From: Williamsia maris
GTDB taxonomy: Bacteria; Actinomycetota; Actinomycetes; Mycobacteriales; Mycobacteriaceae
Assembly: GCF_024171815.1 (NCBI RefSeq)
Contig: NZ_JAMTCJ010000003.1
Coordinates: 744,001-808,000 of the forward strand
DNA length: 64,000 nt
Reading direction: 5' to 3'
Shown here piece by piece: positions 30,201 through 39,141 of this stretch. The translations under genes and the position numbers were made by a program. How positions within the stretch are numbered: position 1 is the first letter of the stretch; every line of letters starts with the position of its first letter. Under the pieces are notes generated by a model that searched no databases, was not told the DNA's origin, and saw only the letters and a program-made list of their open reading frames with translations.

Positions 30201-30275
30201 GACTGAGATCGTCCGACTACAGGGCCAGCGTGGTCACCATGACCACGGCGGCCCTGTGGACGGACGATCTCAGTC
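30201..30275. terminator. 75-nt near-perfect palindrome between convergent genes
   Basis: Two 36-nt arms (30201-30236 and 30240-30275) match at 32 of 36 positions around a 3-nt loop. The outer 15 bp are perfect (GACTGAGATCGTCCG and its complement). It begins 3 nt after the DUF4262 stop and covers the stop of the nuclease-like gene. Probably a bidirectional terminator, though longer than usual. Confidence 0.7.
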
Positions 30276-31067
30276 ACGCATCCGGTGCCGACGCGGCCGG
30301 GTGATTGCTCGGATGGAGTCGAGCGATTCGTCCCAGCCGTAGACGACGTCGTCGTATGTGAACCGCATCTTCAGCCACCCCCGTATCAACGCGGCTCTGT
30401 CTCTACGACGATCGTTGCGGTAGTTCTCCAGACTGGTGTGGTGCGCCTTGCTGTCGCACTCGATCAGCAGCTTGCCGACCCTGAGATCCACTCGCCCGAC
30501 TCCGCCGATCTGTGGCTGCACGACGACCTCGAAACCGAGCGCACGCAGACGAAAGCGGACCAATGACTCCGTCCCGGATTGCGATCTGCCGTCGCACCTG
30601 GCCAGCAGGTCGCGACCGTGCGGCCCGAGTTCCGCGGCGATGTCGGAACGGTGTGCCGAGCGCGACTGGAGCGTCGAGTCGCACGCAGCAATCCAATGCT
30701 CTTCTGTCATGCAGCGCACCGCACAACCCAGTGCATACGCCGGCGAGTCCACGGCCGTGATCGTGGGTGGCGGTGCTCCGACACCGCGACAGCTCGAGGC
30801 GATCGAGCCACGGAGGCCTTTGCTGCCGCGAACATGGATCTGGTCATGACCGGGCGCAACCCAGACCCCGTGGTGCTGCAGCGCCGAGACGCAGCCGAGT
30901 ACCCCGCCGGCTCGAACTGCCGCAACGACATGAGGGTCTGCATCGCGCCGCGCGTACCAGCCGGGGCGCAGCCGTGTCAGGTCACCCGCTGCGACCGCCC
31001 GCCGGATCTGGGCGTCGGTCGCACCGCCGTTCTTGAGCTGCGCCGTCGAGAACACCCCGTCACCCAT
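30270..31067 (-). CDS. AbiEi-like winged helix plus DUF559/Vsr-like nuclease domain
   Basis: About 265 aa. The N-terminal third (VFSTAQLKNGGATDAQIRRA, then GDLTRLRPGWYA) is the winged-helix layout seen in AbiEi-type antitoxins. The C-terminal part has a PD-(D/E)xK-like core: E167, D194 (GRVDLRVG), E203 and D205 (LIECDSKAHH), followed by YRNDRRRDRAALIRGW. Such proteins are common orphans in actinobacteria; the function is unproved, and no partner toxin (AbiEii) is nearby. Start uncertain: ATG 31067 or GTG 31055; longer readings run into the rpsZ terminator. Confidence 0.65.
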   Translation of the reverse strand: MGDGVFSTAQLKNGGATDAQIRRAVAAGDLTRLRPGWYARRDADPHVVAAVRAGGVLGCVSALQHHGVWVAPGHDQIHVRGSKGLRGSIASSCRGVGAPPPTITAVDSPAYALGCAVRCMTEEHWIAACDSTLQSRSAHRSDIAAELGPHGRDLLARCDGRSQSGTESLVRFRLRALGFEVVVQPQIGGVGRVDLRVGKLLIECDSKAHHTSLENYRNDRRRDRAALIRGWLKMRFTYDDVVYGWDESLDSIRAITRPRRHRMRD

Positions 31068-31129
31068 ACGGTTTGGACGTCGGAACGACCCGATGAGATC
31101 CACTGAGATCGTCAGCGGAGCCAGACATG

Positions 31130-31165
31130 ACAAAGGCCCGAGTCCGTGAGGACTCGGGCCTTTGT
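31130..31165 (-). terminator. Terminator of the rplN-rplX-rplE-rpsZ unit
   Basis: ACAAAGGCCCGAGTC and GACTCGGGCCTTTGT form a perfect 15-bp stem with loop CGTGAG, 22 nt after the rpsZ stop. This is the strongest hairpin terminator in the window. It shows that the first half of the spc operon ends here instead of reading on into rpsH. Confidence 0.85.
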
Positions 31166-31186
31166 CAGCAGATCAGTGGTGCAGTG

Positions 31187-31372
31187 TCACCAGCTCGACT
31201 TCTGCACGCCGGGGAGCTCACCCGCGTGCGCCATCTCGCGCAGGCAGATACGGCACAGGCCGAACTTGCGGAACACCGCGTGCGGGCGACCGCAGCGGTT
31301 GCAGCGCGTGTAGCCGCGGACCTTGAACTTCGGCTTCTTGTTGGCCTTGTTGACCAGAGCCTTCTTTGCCAT
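31187..31372 (-). CDS. rpsZ: 30S ribosomal protein S14, type Z (zinc form)
   Basis: A 61-aa S14 with zinc ligands CNRC (24-27) and CRIC (40-43), so it is the zinc-dependent isoform. It starts [20 protein letters not shown]. It is 1 nt after rplE and is the last gene before the operon break. Confidence 0.97.
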   Translation of the reverse strand: MAKKALVNKANKKPKFKVRGYTRCNRCGRPHAVFRKFGLCRICLREMAHAGELPGVQKSSW

Positions 31373-31373
31373 G

Positions 31374-31955
31374 TCAGTTGTCCTTCACGCTGTTGTCTTT
31401 GAACGGGAAGCCGAGGTGACGCAGCAGCGCACGGCCTTCGTCGTTGGTGGTGGCCGACGTGACGACGGTGATGTCCATACCGCGCGGGCGGTCGATCTCG
31501 TCGATGTCGATCTCGTGGAACATCGACTGCTCGTTCAGACCGAACGTGTAGTTGCCGTTGCCGTCGAACTGCTGGTCGGACAGACCGCGGAAGTCGCGGA
31601 TACGGGGAAGCGCGATCGACACGAGCCGATCGAGGAACTCCCACATCCGGTCGCCACGCAGCGTGACGCGCGCACCGATGGGCATGCCCTCGCGCAGCTT
31701 GAACTGTGCGATGGACTTGCGGGCGCGGCGGATCTCGGGCTTCTGGCCGGTGATCAGAGCGAGGTCCTTGACCGCGCCGTTGATCAGCTTCGCGTCGCGG
31801 GCGGCGTCACCGACACCCATGTTCACGACGACCTTGACGACGCCGGGGATCAGCATCACGTTCTCGAACTTGAACTCTTCGTTCAGCGCGTCCTTGATCT
31901 CGGAGCGGTAGCGCTCCTTGAGCCGGGGCTGAACCTTGTTCTCGGTGGTGGTCAT
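31374..31955 (-). CDS. rplE: 50S ribosomal protein L5
   Basis: A 193-aa 5S-rRNA-binding protein ([32 protein letters not shown], and the C-terminal [20 protein letters not shown]). It is 1 nt downstream of rplX. The sequence is standard. Confidence 0.98.
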   Translation of the reverse strand: MTTTENKVQPRLKERYRSEIKDALNEEFKFENVMLIPGVVKVVVNMGVGDAARDAKLINGAVKDLALITGQKPEIRRARKSIAQFKLREGMPIGARVTLRGDRMWEFLDRLVSIALPRIRDFRGLSDQQFDGNGNYTFGLNEQSMFHEIDIDEIDRPRGMDITVVTSATTNDEGRALLRHLGFPFKDNSVKDN

Positions 31956-31956
31956 G

Positions 31957-32274
31957 TCAGATGTCCTTCCCGTTCTTGCGGGAAATGCGCACGTTCTTGC
32001 CGGTGTCGGCGTCCCGGCGGTAGCCGACGCGAGTCGGGTTGCCCTCGGAGTCGACGACCATCACGTTGGAGACGTGGATGGCGGCCTCGGTGACGACGAT
32101 GCCGCCCGAGGAGGCGCCGCGCTCGGACTGTGCTGCGGAGGTGTGCTTCTTGATGCGGTTGACGCCCTCGACCAGGACCCGGTTACGCGTGGGGTAGGAC
32201 TCGATGACCTTGCCCTTCGCGCCCTTGTCCTTGCCCGAGATGACGATCACAGTGTCGCCCTTGTGAACCTTCAT
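31957..32274 (-). CDS. rplX: 50S ribosomal protein L24
   Basis: A 105-aa KOW-domain protein ([20 protein letters not shown]). It is 1 nt after rplN. The sequence is standard. Confidence 0.98.
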   Translation of the reverse strand: MKVHKGDTVIVISGKDKGAKGKVIESYPTRNRVLVEGVNRIKKHTSAAQSERGASSGGIVVTEAAIHVSNVMVVDSEGNPTRVGYRRDADTGKNVRISRKNGKDI

Positions 32275-32275
32275 G

Positions 32276-32644
32276 TCAGAGCACCTCCGGAGCCAACGAA
32301 ACGATCTTCATGAAGCGCTTCTCGCGCAGCTCGCGACCGACGGGTCCGAAGATGCGGGTTCCGCGGGGGTCGGTGTCACTCTTGAGGATGACAGCGGCGT
32401 TCTCGTCGAAGCGGATGTACGAACCATCCGGACGACGGCGCTCCTTGGTGGTGCGGACGATGACGGCCTTGACGACCTCGCCGCGCTTGATGTTGCCGCC
32501 GGGAATGGCGTCCTTGACGGTGGCGACGATGACGTCACCGATGCCGGCGTACCGGCGTGACGAGCCTCCGAGCACGCGGATGCACAAGATTTCCTTGGCA
32601 CCCGTGTTGTCGGCGACCCGCAGGCGTGACTCCTGCTGGATCAC
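32276..32644 (-). CDS. rplN: 50S ribosomal protein L14
   Basis: A 122-aa protein ([20 protein letters not shown], ending [13 protein letters not shown]). The GTG at 32644 matches the family start. It is the first gene of the rplN-rplX-rplE-rpsZ unit, with a leader of about 150 nt. Confidence 0.97.
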   Translation of the reverse strand: MIQQESRLRVADNTGAKEILCIRVLGGSSRRYAGIGDVIVATVKDAIPGGNIKRGEVVKAVIVRTTKERRRPDGSYIRFDENAAVILKSDTDPRGTRIFGPVGRELREKRFMKIVSLAPEVL

Positions 32645-32801
32645 TGTTGATCTCCTCGACCTGGATTGTTTTGCCCGCCGGATTTCCGACCCGACGCGCA
32701 CGGTCCGTTGCCGCCGTTCACACGCCTGACCACGGCCTGAAGCGGCCGCGAAGGGTTCGTGCTCTGGTTTGCGACACAACCGTGCCGCAGGCAACCGGTC
32801 A

Positions 32802-32831
32802 AGTGTAGGGGAAACCGCAGGTCGCAACCAA
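32802..32831 (-). promoter_or_regulatory. Predicted promoter of rplN-rplX-rplE-rpsZ
   Basis: On the minus strand, -35 TTGGTT (32826-32831) and -10 TACACT (32802-32807) are 18 nt apart, followed by TGACCGGTTGCCTGC. The block from CCCTACACT to GGTTGCCTGC differs by only a few bases from that at 28726-28748 upstream of rpsH. Confidence 0.6.
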
Positions 32832-32905
32832 ATCCATGGCCCGCGGGCACCGATTGTGATTCGCTGGGCGAACGAGTTCGACACCGCCGACCGAAGGACG
32901 ACCCC

Positions 32906-33745
32906 GTGTACCCCGAGTATCCCGCACCGGCCGACCCGCGGCCGGACGGAGCCGGAACGGTCGCACCCGCGCTCGAGACCCGTGAGCTCACCAAGGTCTA
33001 CGACGGGGCGAACGCGGTCAACGCCGTGAGCCTGTCGGTCCCCGCGGGCTCGCTGTACGGGCTCGTGGGTGCGAACGGTGCGGGCAAGACCACCCTGCTG
33101 TCGATGGCGACCGGGCTGCTGCGCCCGACGCACGGTTCGGTGTTCATCGACGGCCACAACGTGTGGTCCGATCCGGTGGGCGCGCGGGGTCGGGTGGGCC
33201 TGCTGCCCGACGGCCCGACGATGTCGGAGGCGCTGCCCGGGCGCATCGCGCTGCGTTACGTCGGCGTACTGCAGGGGCTCGCCCCGGAGGTGGCCGACGC
33301 GCGCGCCGACGACCTGATGGGCGTCTTCGACATCGCCGGGAGCGCGGACAAGCCGGTCAGTTCCTACTCGGCGGGCATGAAGAAGAAGATCGGCCTGGCC
33401 GCCGCATTGATCCACTCCCCCTCCCTGCTCGTGCTCGACGAACCGTTGGAGGCGGTCGACCCGGTGTCGGCGGTGACGATCCGCGAGATCCTGACCCGGT
33501 TCACCGTGACCGGCGGCACGGTGATCCTGTCGAGTCACTCGATGTCGTTGATCGAGCAGATCTGCACGCACGTCGCGATCCTCAACCGTGGCACCCTCGT
33601 CGTCTCCGGCGACACCGCGCAGGTGCGGGCGGGCACCAGCCTGGAGTCGATCCTGGTCGACACCGTGGGAAAGACCCCGGATCCCGGCGGCCTCGGACTC
33701 GACTGGCTCGGCAGCGCACCTCCGACCGACCGGGACGACCGATGA
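32906..33745 (+). CDS. ABC exporter ATPase subunit
   Basis: A 279-aa ATP-binding subunit. Walker A is GANGAGKTT, the signature is [17 protein letters not shown] (degenerate LSGGQ as SYSAG), Walker B is [12 protein letters not shown] and the H-loop is ILSSHS. It starts at GTG 32906 with AAGGA 8 nt upstream; the longer frame runs through the rplN promoter. The ATGA overlap with the next gene makes the pair a two-gene ABC-2-type exporter of unknown substrate. Confidence 0.9.
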   Translation: MYPEYPAPADPRPDGAGTVAPALETRELTKVYDGANAVNAVSLSVPAGSLYGLVGANGAGKTTLLSMATGLLRPTHGSVFIDGHNVWSDPVGARGRVGLLPDGPTMSEALPGRIALRYVGVLQGLAPEVADARADDLMGVFDIAGSADKPVSSYSAGMKKKIGLAAALIHSPSLLVLDEPLEAVDPVSAVTIREILTRFTVTGGTVILSSHSMSLIEQICTHVAILNRGTLVVSGDTAQVRAGTSLESILVDTVGKTPDPGGLGLDWLGSAPPTDRDDR

Positions 33746-35334
33746 CACTCGCGCCGCCGCGTGCCACGCCGAGCGGGTCGTCGCGACAGACCGTGTCGGC
33801 CCTCGTGGACCTGGACAGGGCCATCCGCCGCGCCAGTCCCGCCCCGCGAGGACTCCGCATCCTGGGCGGCGTCCTCGCGGTGTTCGTCCTGGTCGGGATA
33901 GCGGCGTTGGTGATGACGGCCGATGCCGGATCCGCTCGACGCACCACTGCGGCCGTCGTCTGCTTCGTCGTCGTCGGCGCGCTGTGCGTGGCGCCGTTGA
34001 TCGCGAGCCGCCCGACCGGGGTGAGTCCCGTCGACGTACGACATCTACCGGTGTCTGCGACCGCGCTGCGTGCCGCGTCGATCCGTTCCGTACTGCGCGG
34101 GCCCGGGCTGATCTTCGAGGTCGTGGCACTCCTGGTGGTCCCGCTGGCCTGGTTCACCGATCCGTCGGCGAGGACCACTGCGTCCGTCTTCGCGACCGCG
34201 GCCGTCATCCCCCTGGCCGGCATCGGCGTGATCGGCCCCCGGGTCCTCGGGCTGACCTACGCCCAGGCGATGCGCAGCCAGATCGGCCGCATCGTCTCGA
34301 CGGTCCTCGGCGTCGCCGCGATCGCCGGCATCTACGTCGTCTACCTGCTGCTCACCCAGGGGGTCATCGATCCGGCAAACCGCGGCCTGCAGATCGCGGC
34401 CCGCGTCGTGCCCACCGGGTGGCCGGTCGTCGCAGGTGAGGCTGTCGATTCCGGACGCTGGTGGCTCGCGGTGATCGTGGTGCTCGGTCTTGCCGCAGTC
34501 GCCCTCGGGATCCACCGACTGTGGTCCGGGCGCATCGACACCGCCATGTACTCCGACGCGGTCACCTCCGCATCGCGGTCGAGAACGCGGGGACCACGTC
34601 GGCCGGTCACCGCATCCCCCACGGTTCTCGTGCTGCGCACCGAGGCACGGATGCTCCTCACCGATCCGCAACGCCTGGGGTTGGCGATCATGCCGCTCGC
34701 CTTCATCGTCGTCGGTGTGGTGCTGATGCTGACCAGCGCCGACGTCTACGGGATGCAGTACGGCGCACCCCTGGTCGTCTTCATGTGTGGCTCGATGCTG
34801 GCCAACACCTACGGGCTCGACCGGTGGGGCTTCGCCCTCCTGGTCACCTCGCCGGCGGCGGCTCCGCTGGTCATCCGCTCCCGCATGATCCTGGCGGCGT
34901 CGATCGCGGTTCCGATCGGTGTCGTCGGGACGGTCGTGGCTCGCCTCGTGCGGCACACCGATCCCTCGACGTGGCCGGTCGCCGCCGCCGTCATCGTCGC
35001 CGGGACGATCACCGCGTCGGGCATGGCCGCGCTCCTGCCGGCGCTGAGCCCGTATCGGGTGCCGCCCGGGTCGTCGATCTCATCGATGAGTTCGCGCGGC
35101 TCGATGACGACCGCGAGCTTCGGATACTCCCTCGCCGCGGTGGCCGCGATGGGCGCGTTGTGCGTGCCCGGGATCGTCATCGGGCTCCTCGTCGACGGGC
35201 CGGCCGCCTACCTCGCGGTCGTCGTGCAGCTCGCCGTCGGCCTTCCCGCGCTCGTCCTCGCCCATCGCGTCGCGGTCCGCCTGGTCGCGCAGCGTGGTCC
35301 GGAGATCCTCACGGCGGTCACAGCGACGAGCTGA
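33742..35334 (+). CDS. ABC-2-type exporter membrane subunit
   Basis: A 530-aa membrane protein with about 12 hydrophobic segments in two sets, separated by a basic cytosolic loop (about residues 270-300). It overlaps the ATPase gene by 4 nt (ATGA). No substrate-defining motif is visible. Large single-chain permeases like this in actinobacteria are mostly annotated as ABC transporter permeases of unknown function. Confidence 0.82.
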   Translation: MTLAPPRATPSGSSRQTVSALVDLDRAIRRASPAPRGLRILGGVLAVFVLVGIAALVMTADAGSARRTTAAVVCFVVVGALCVAPLIASRPTGVSPVDVRHLPVSATALRAASIRSVLRGPGLIFEVVALLVVPLAWFTDPSARTTASVFATAAVIPLAGIGVIGPRVLGLTYAQAMRSQIGRIVSTVLGVAAIAGIYVVYLLLTQGVIDPANRGLQIAARVVPTGWPVVAGEAVDSGRWWLAVIVVLGLAAVALGIHRLWSGRIDTAMYSDAVTSASRSRTRGPRRPVTASPTVLVLRTEARMLLTDPQRLGLAIMPLAFIVVGVVLMLTSADVYGMQYGAPLVVFMCGSMLANTYGLDRWGFALLVTSPAAAPLVIRSRMILAASIAVPIGVVGTVVARLVRHTDPSTWPVAAAVIVAGTITASGMAALLPALSPYRVPPGSSISSMSSRGSMTTASFGYSLAAVAAMGALCVPGIVIGLLVDGPAAYLAVVVQLAVGLPALVLAHRVAVRLVAQRGPEILTAVTATS

Positions 35335-35452
35335 CCGGCCACCCACTGTCGGCCGATCAGATGACGTTCGCCGAGAAATACAGAGCAGAACCGCGACGAC
35401 CCGCTATCTTTCGATCGCCTGAGATCGTTCGTCATCGAGAAGTGAGCATGTC

Positions 35453-35737
35453 GTGAAACTGAATACCCTGAGCCGTGTCGCCATCGCCGTGGGCTCCGCC
35501 TGCCTGCTGACGCTGGGCACGATGGCCACGGCCGCACCGGCCTCGGCCGCGACGAAGTACAGCAACTGCTCGCAGCTCAACCGCAGCTTCTCCCACGGCG
35601 TCGGCCTGCCCGGCGCGCGGGACAAGGTGTCCGGGAACAAGCGCGCGGTGACGAACTACCGAACCGACGCCGCAACCTACAAGCAGAACAAGGGCCTTGA
35701 CCGCGACAGGGACGGCATCGCCTGCGAGAAGAAGTGA
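35453..35737 (+). CDS. Secreted excalibur calcium-binding-domain protein
   Basis: A 94-aa precursor. The signal peptide covers residues 1-about 32 (hydrophobic core, cleavage after ASA). The C-terminal excalibur motif has the DxDxDGxxCE loop (DRDRDGIACEKK) and the partner Cys in KYSNCSQLNRSF. Excalibur domains are small extracellular Ca2+-binding modules. It is a single-domain form. Position before the TerD-AIM24 cassette may be chance. Confidence 0.85.
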   Translation: MKLNTLSRVAIAVGSACLLTLGTMATAAPASAATKYSNCSQLNRSFSHGVGLPGARDKVSGNKRAVTNYRTDAATYKQNKGLDRDRDGIACEKK

Positions 35738-35817
35738 CCCCGCTTCTCTGACACGTCGGGCACCGTCCGGCGACTCACGATTTCTGGAACACTGGTCGCC
35801 GTGTACGGGAATCGATC

Positions 35818-37215
35818 ATGACCAGCCTGTCCCGAGGTGAGAACCGGCCGTTGCCGGCACCGGGGGTCGCAGTCACGGTGTCGTCGACCACCTCGCTGGA
35901 CGTCTCGGCGTTGCTGCTCGGCGAGAACGGTGCGGTCCGCTCCGACGCCGACCTCATCTTCTTCAACAACCCGGTCGGCCCGGGCGTCGAGTACCGCCAT
36001 GGTCGGGGCGCGGGTGACGTGGTCGCCATCGACACCACCGCGCTGCCCGCCGACGTGTCCACGGTCGTGGTCACGGCCAGCCTCGACGGCTCGGGACCCA
36101 CGACGTTCGCAGGCGCCGGACAACTCGTCGCCACCGTCACCTCCTCGGGTGATCCGCTGACCTTCGAGGTGTCCGGACTGACCACCGAGGCCGCACTGGT
36201 CTGCGTCGAGGTCTACCGCCGCAACGGCGCGTGGAAGGTCCGCGCCGTCGGGCAGGGCTACGACGACGGCCTGGCCGGCATCGCCACCGCCTTCGGTATC
36301 GACATCGAGGACGAGCCCGCGCCTGCGCCCACTCCCCCACCCGTCGCGCCGCCCACACCCCCGCCGGCGCCGTCGAGTCCCGCTGCCGCACCGACCTATT
36401 CGGCACCGACACAGTCCTACGCGGCCGCAGCGCCGTCGTCCCCTCCGCCCAGCCCGCCCCACAACCAGGGAGTCCCGCCCATGCAGAGCGAACTGTTCGC
36501 ACCCCAATTCGCCGAGTCGACCGAACCCGGGATCCAGAAGCAGGGCAGCAAGATGGCCAAGGTCGCTCTCAACGGCGACGTGATGGCGCGAACCGGATCG
36601 ATGGTCGCCTACCAGGGCGACCTGAAGTTCGAGGCCCTCGGCGCGGGCGGCATCGGCAACATGATCCGGCAGCGACTCTCCGGCGAGGGGGTCCCGCTGA
36701 TGAAGGTCGTCGGACGCGGAGACCTGTTCCTGGCCAACGCTTCCTCCGACGTTCACCTCATCGACCTCGACGGGTCCGACGGCCTGACCATCAACGGCGC
36801 CAACGTCCTCGCCTTCGAGTCGACGCTGTCGTACACGATCGGCCGGGTCCAGGGCGCCGCCGCGGCGAGCAACGCCGGACTCTTCAACTGCGTGTTCACC
36901 GGCCGCGGCCGCATCGCGATCACCACCGACGGGACCCCGGTCGTACTCAACGTCGACCAGCCGACCTTCGCCGACCCGCAGGCCGCGGTGGCCTGGTCGT
37001 CGAGCCTGAGAACCGGTGTCAAGCAAAATGATTCGTTCAACCTCGGCACCCTGATCGGGCGCAGCACCGGAGAGCGGTTCACCCTCTCGTTCTCCGGGCA
37101 GGGCTTCGTCATCGTCCAACCATCCGAACTCCCGCCCGGCGGGATGATCGGCGGCACCGGCGCCGGCGAGCAGTCCGGTGTCGGCGGAGCGCTGGGCGGC
37201 CTGCTCGGCCGCTGA
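35818..37215 (+). CDS. TerD-AIM24 fusion protein
   Basis: A 465-aa protein with three parts. Residues about 10-165 are a TerD domain (SDADLIFFNNPVGPGVEY, then WKVRAVGQGYDDGLAGIA), a Ca2+-binding beta-sandwich family linked to tellurite and other stress responses. Residues about 167-222 are a Pro/Ala-rich linker. Residues about 228-445 are an AIM24-like beta-helical domain (MAKVALNGDVMARTGSMVAY, GRGDLFLANASSDVHLIDLD). There is no signal peptide, so it is cytosolic. It heads a same-strand cassette: 69 nt to the nuclease-like gene, which is coupled to the winged-helix gene, and then the double ATPase. Confidence 0.85.
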   Translation: MTSLSRGENRPLPAPGVAVTVSSTTSLDVSALLLGENGAVRSDADLIFFNNPVGPGVEYRHGRGAGDVVAIDTTALPADVSTVVVTASLDGSGPTTFAGAGQLVATVTSSGDPLTFEVSGLTTEAALVCVEVYRRNGAWKVRAVGQGYDDGLAGIATAFGIDIEDEPAPAPTPPPVAPPTPPPAPSSPAAAPTYSAPTQSYAAAAPSSPPPSPPHNQGVPPMQSELFAPQFAESTEPGIQKQGSKMAKVALNGDVMARTGSMVAYQGDLKFEALGAGGIGNMIRQRLSGEGVPLMKVVGRGDLFLANASSDVHLIDLDGSDGLTINGANVLAFESTLSYTIGRVQGAAAASNAGLFNCVFTGRGRIAITTDGTPVVLNVDQPTFADPQAAVAWSSSLRTGVKQNDSFNLGTLIGRSTGERFTLSFSGQGFVIVQPSELPPGGMIGGTGAGEQSGVGGALGGLLGR

Positions 37216-37284
37216 CACGGCTCGTCTCGACTCGCCGATCCGGCGACAGGGTTCCACGGTCCGCGCCGATCGTGAACCACGGCA

Positions 37285-38466
37285 ATGCAATCGGGGGTGT
37301 ACCTGCAGGTGGTCGATCGTTCGAGTCGCGCGGCCCGCATCGTGGACATGGGTGTGAGCGCGCCGCTGGCCACGATCCCGCGCGGACGGGTCGTCGATCT
37401 CGTGGGCTCGGATCTGCTCTCCTTCGAGGCCACCGCGGACCCGTCCCCCGATCACTCCCCCGTGGCCGTCTCCGTGGTGATCGACCGGCCGATGTCGCTG
37501 GCGCGGACCGTCGACGATGTCGTGCGGGCGTTGGCCGCGGCGGTGGTGGACCTGTTCCCGACGTGGCTCCTCGACGACGAATCCCCCGATCCGCCTGGGT
37601 ATCTCGACCCCGCCACGGCCACCCGGTTGGTCCGCCTTGTGGCCTCGCGCAGCGGACATTCGATGCCTGCCCTCACCGTTCTGACACAGGCGGGACGGTC
37701 CGGTCGGCTCCGCCTCGGCGAGCTGGCGCCCGAGACCCTGGCCCGCGAGTGCGCCCTGCTGCTCGCGACCACGTACCGGCGCACCCATGTCTGCCTCGCC
37801 GTGACCCGAGCCGACCCCGCCCCTGACGACGCCGATCCGGTCCCCGACGCGTGGACGCTGGACGACCAGCGCGTGGTGGCCACGGCCTGCGAGTGGTTGA
37901 CCCGGCACGCGGACGTCGCGGTCTGCCTCGTCGGCGACCCACTGCCGGCGATCGACCGCTTCACCCCCGTGCCGTGGGCGACGCCGTCGGCCGACGCCGC
38001 GCGCGCTGTCGAGACAGTCGATGCCGACGACACGATGGGCACCGGCGTGAGCGTTCGACTGCCCGCCGTCTCGGGTCGGCCGCATCCTGCCAGCGTCGCC
38101 GAACAGCGTCTGCACGCCTACCTCGCGCAGCACGTATGGTCGTCCGGAGCACGGTGGAACGAGGCCTTCGCGCCCGATCCACTCGCCGCACCCATCCGTG
38201 TCGACATCGTCTGGCCCCACGCACGATGTGTCGTGGAGATCGACGGAGACGACCACCGCAGCGTCGCCAAATACGCCGCAGATCGCAGGCGCGACAACAT
38301 GTTGCAACTCGCGGGGTACACCGTCTACCGCTTCACCAACCGCGAGGTGCTCGACGACGTCTCGTTGGTCGCCGACGTCATCGAACGCGGCCTGCGGGGG
38401 CGTATCGGCGCCGCGGCATCGGCAATGACAGCAGCACATCCCAACGGAGAGGCACACCACCGGTGA
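37285..38466 (+). CDS. Protein with C-terminal DUF559/Vsr-like nuclease domain (cassette gene 2)
   Basis: 393 aa. Residues 1-about 255 have no family I recognise (predicted alpha/beta, VDRSSRAARIVDMGVSAPLA at the start). Residues about 268-372 carry a PD-(D/E)xK-type core: E273 (SVAEQRL), D307 (IRVDIVW), E318 and D320 (CVVEIDGDDHR), then DRRRDNMLQLAGYTVYRF, as in DUF559/Vsr-like endonucleases. Catalytic residues appear intact. The stop overlaps the start of the next gene (GTGA). The start is uncertain, with no good ribosome site before ATG 37285. Confidence 0.75.
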   Translation: MQSGVYLQVVDRSSRAARIVDMGVSAPLATIPRGRVVDLVGSDLLSFEATADPSPDHSPVAVSVVIDRPMSLARTVDDVVRALAAAVVDLFPTWLLDDESPDPPGYLDPATATRLVRLVASRSGHSMPALTVLTQAGRSGRLRLGELAPETLARECALLLATTYRRTHVCLAVTRADPAPDDADPVPDAWTLDDQRVVATACEWLTRHADVAVCLVGDPLPAIDRFTPVPWATPSADAARAVETVDADDTMGTGVSVRLPAVSGRPHPASVAEQRLHAYLAQHVWSSGARWNEAFAPDPLAAPIRVDIVWPHARCVVEIDGDDHRSVAKYAADRRRDNMLQLAGYTVYRFTNREVLDDVSLVADVIERGLRGRIGAAASAMTAAHPNGEAHHR

Positions 38467-39140
38467 CATCGATCGAATTGACCGCGGGCGAGGCGACGAT
38501 CCTGTTCGTCCTGATGGCCGAAGGGCGCGACGTCGCCAACACCGAACTCAAGGCGTTCGGCCCGGAGCTGACCAAGCCGTCGCGGGAGAAGCTCAACCGA
38601 GCCGGCCTCGTGCACAGCGAGCTCGTCTCCCGTCGGTATCTCCACACCCTGACCGACGACGGATGGGCCTGGTGTGCGGCACATCTCGGCGCCGACGCCC
38701 CGGGTCGCGCCCAGCCGTCGAGTCGAGCGTTGTTCACCGTCCTGCAGGGACTCGATCGCCACCTGCGTCGCAGCGACACCCTCATCTCCGAGGTGTTCGC
38801 CCCCCGCACGCCGACCGTCCCGCAGAACGCCACCCCCGCCGCGCCCGACGCCGCCACGACCGCGGTCGCACCGGCTTCCGACATCGACCAGCGGATCCGC
38901 GACGCCTATCACCGGCTGACACGTCGCCCGGGCGGGTGGGTCGGCCTTCTCGCGCTGCGTACGGAGCTGTCCACCGTAGATCACGCCGAGATCGACGACG
39001 CGCTGCTGCGTCTGCACCGGGTACCGGGATTCAACGTCATCCCGGAGGAGAACCAGAAGACCCTCACCCCCCAAGACCGGGCCGCCGCGGTGTCGATCGG
39101 CGGCCAGGCAAGCCATCTCATCGCGATCGAGGAGGTCTGA
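38463..39140 (+). CDS. Probable winged-helix DNA-binding protein (cassette gene 3)
   Basis: 225 aa. Two compact helical regions of winged-helix type, residues about 3-75 (LTAGEATILFVLMAEGRDVA, LTKPSREKLNRAGLV, RRYLHTLTDDGWAWC) and about 140-225 (IDQRIRDAYHRLTRRPGGWV, VIPEENQKTLTPQDRAAAV), are joined by a Pro/Ala linker. I do not recognise a named family. GTG 38463 overlaps the nuclease gene stop, and the ATPase gene starts 1 nt after its own stop. It probably works as DNA-recognition or adaptor subunit for both neighbours; this is inference. Confidence 0.6.
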   Translation: MTSIELTAGEATILFVLMAEGRDVANTELKAFGPELTKPSREKLNRAGLVHSELVSRRYLHTLTDDGWAWCAAHLGADAPGRAQPSSRALFTVLQGLDRHLRRSDTLISEVFAPRTPTVPQNATPAAPDAATTAVAPASDIDQRIRDAYHRLTRRPGGWVGLLALRTELSTVDHAEIDDALLRLHRVPGFNVIPEENQKTLTPQDRAAAVSIGGQASHLIAIEEV

Positions 39141-39141
39141 G

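Noticed and set aside
28452-31186. The ribosomal island as an insertion sequence or prophage
   Set aside because: No transposase, integrase, terminal repeats or target duplication could be seen; only the gene content and the break in synteny suggest insertion.
32645-34129. Extension of rplN to 617 aa
   Set aside because: It covers the rplN promoter and the ABC genes in antisense. L14 is 122 aa.
35677-38469. 930-aa minus-strand open frame through TerD-AIM24 and the nuclease gene
   Set aside because: Gly/Arg/Val-rich shadow without domains. Both plus-strand genes have recognised domains and coupling signals.
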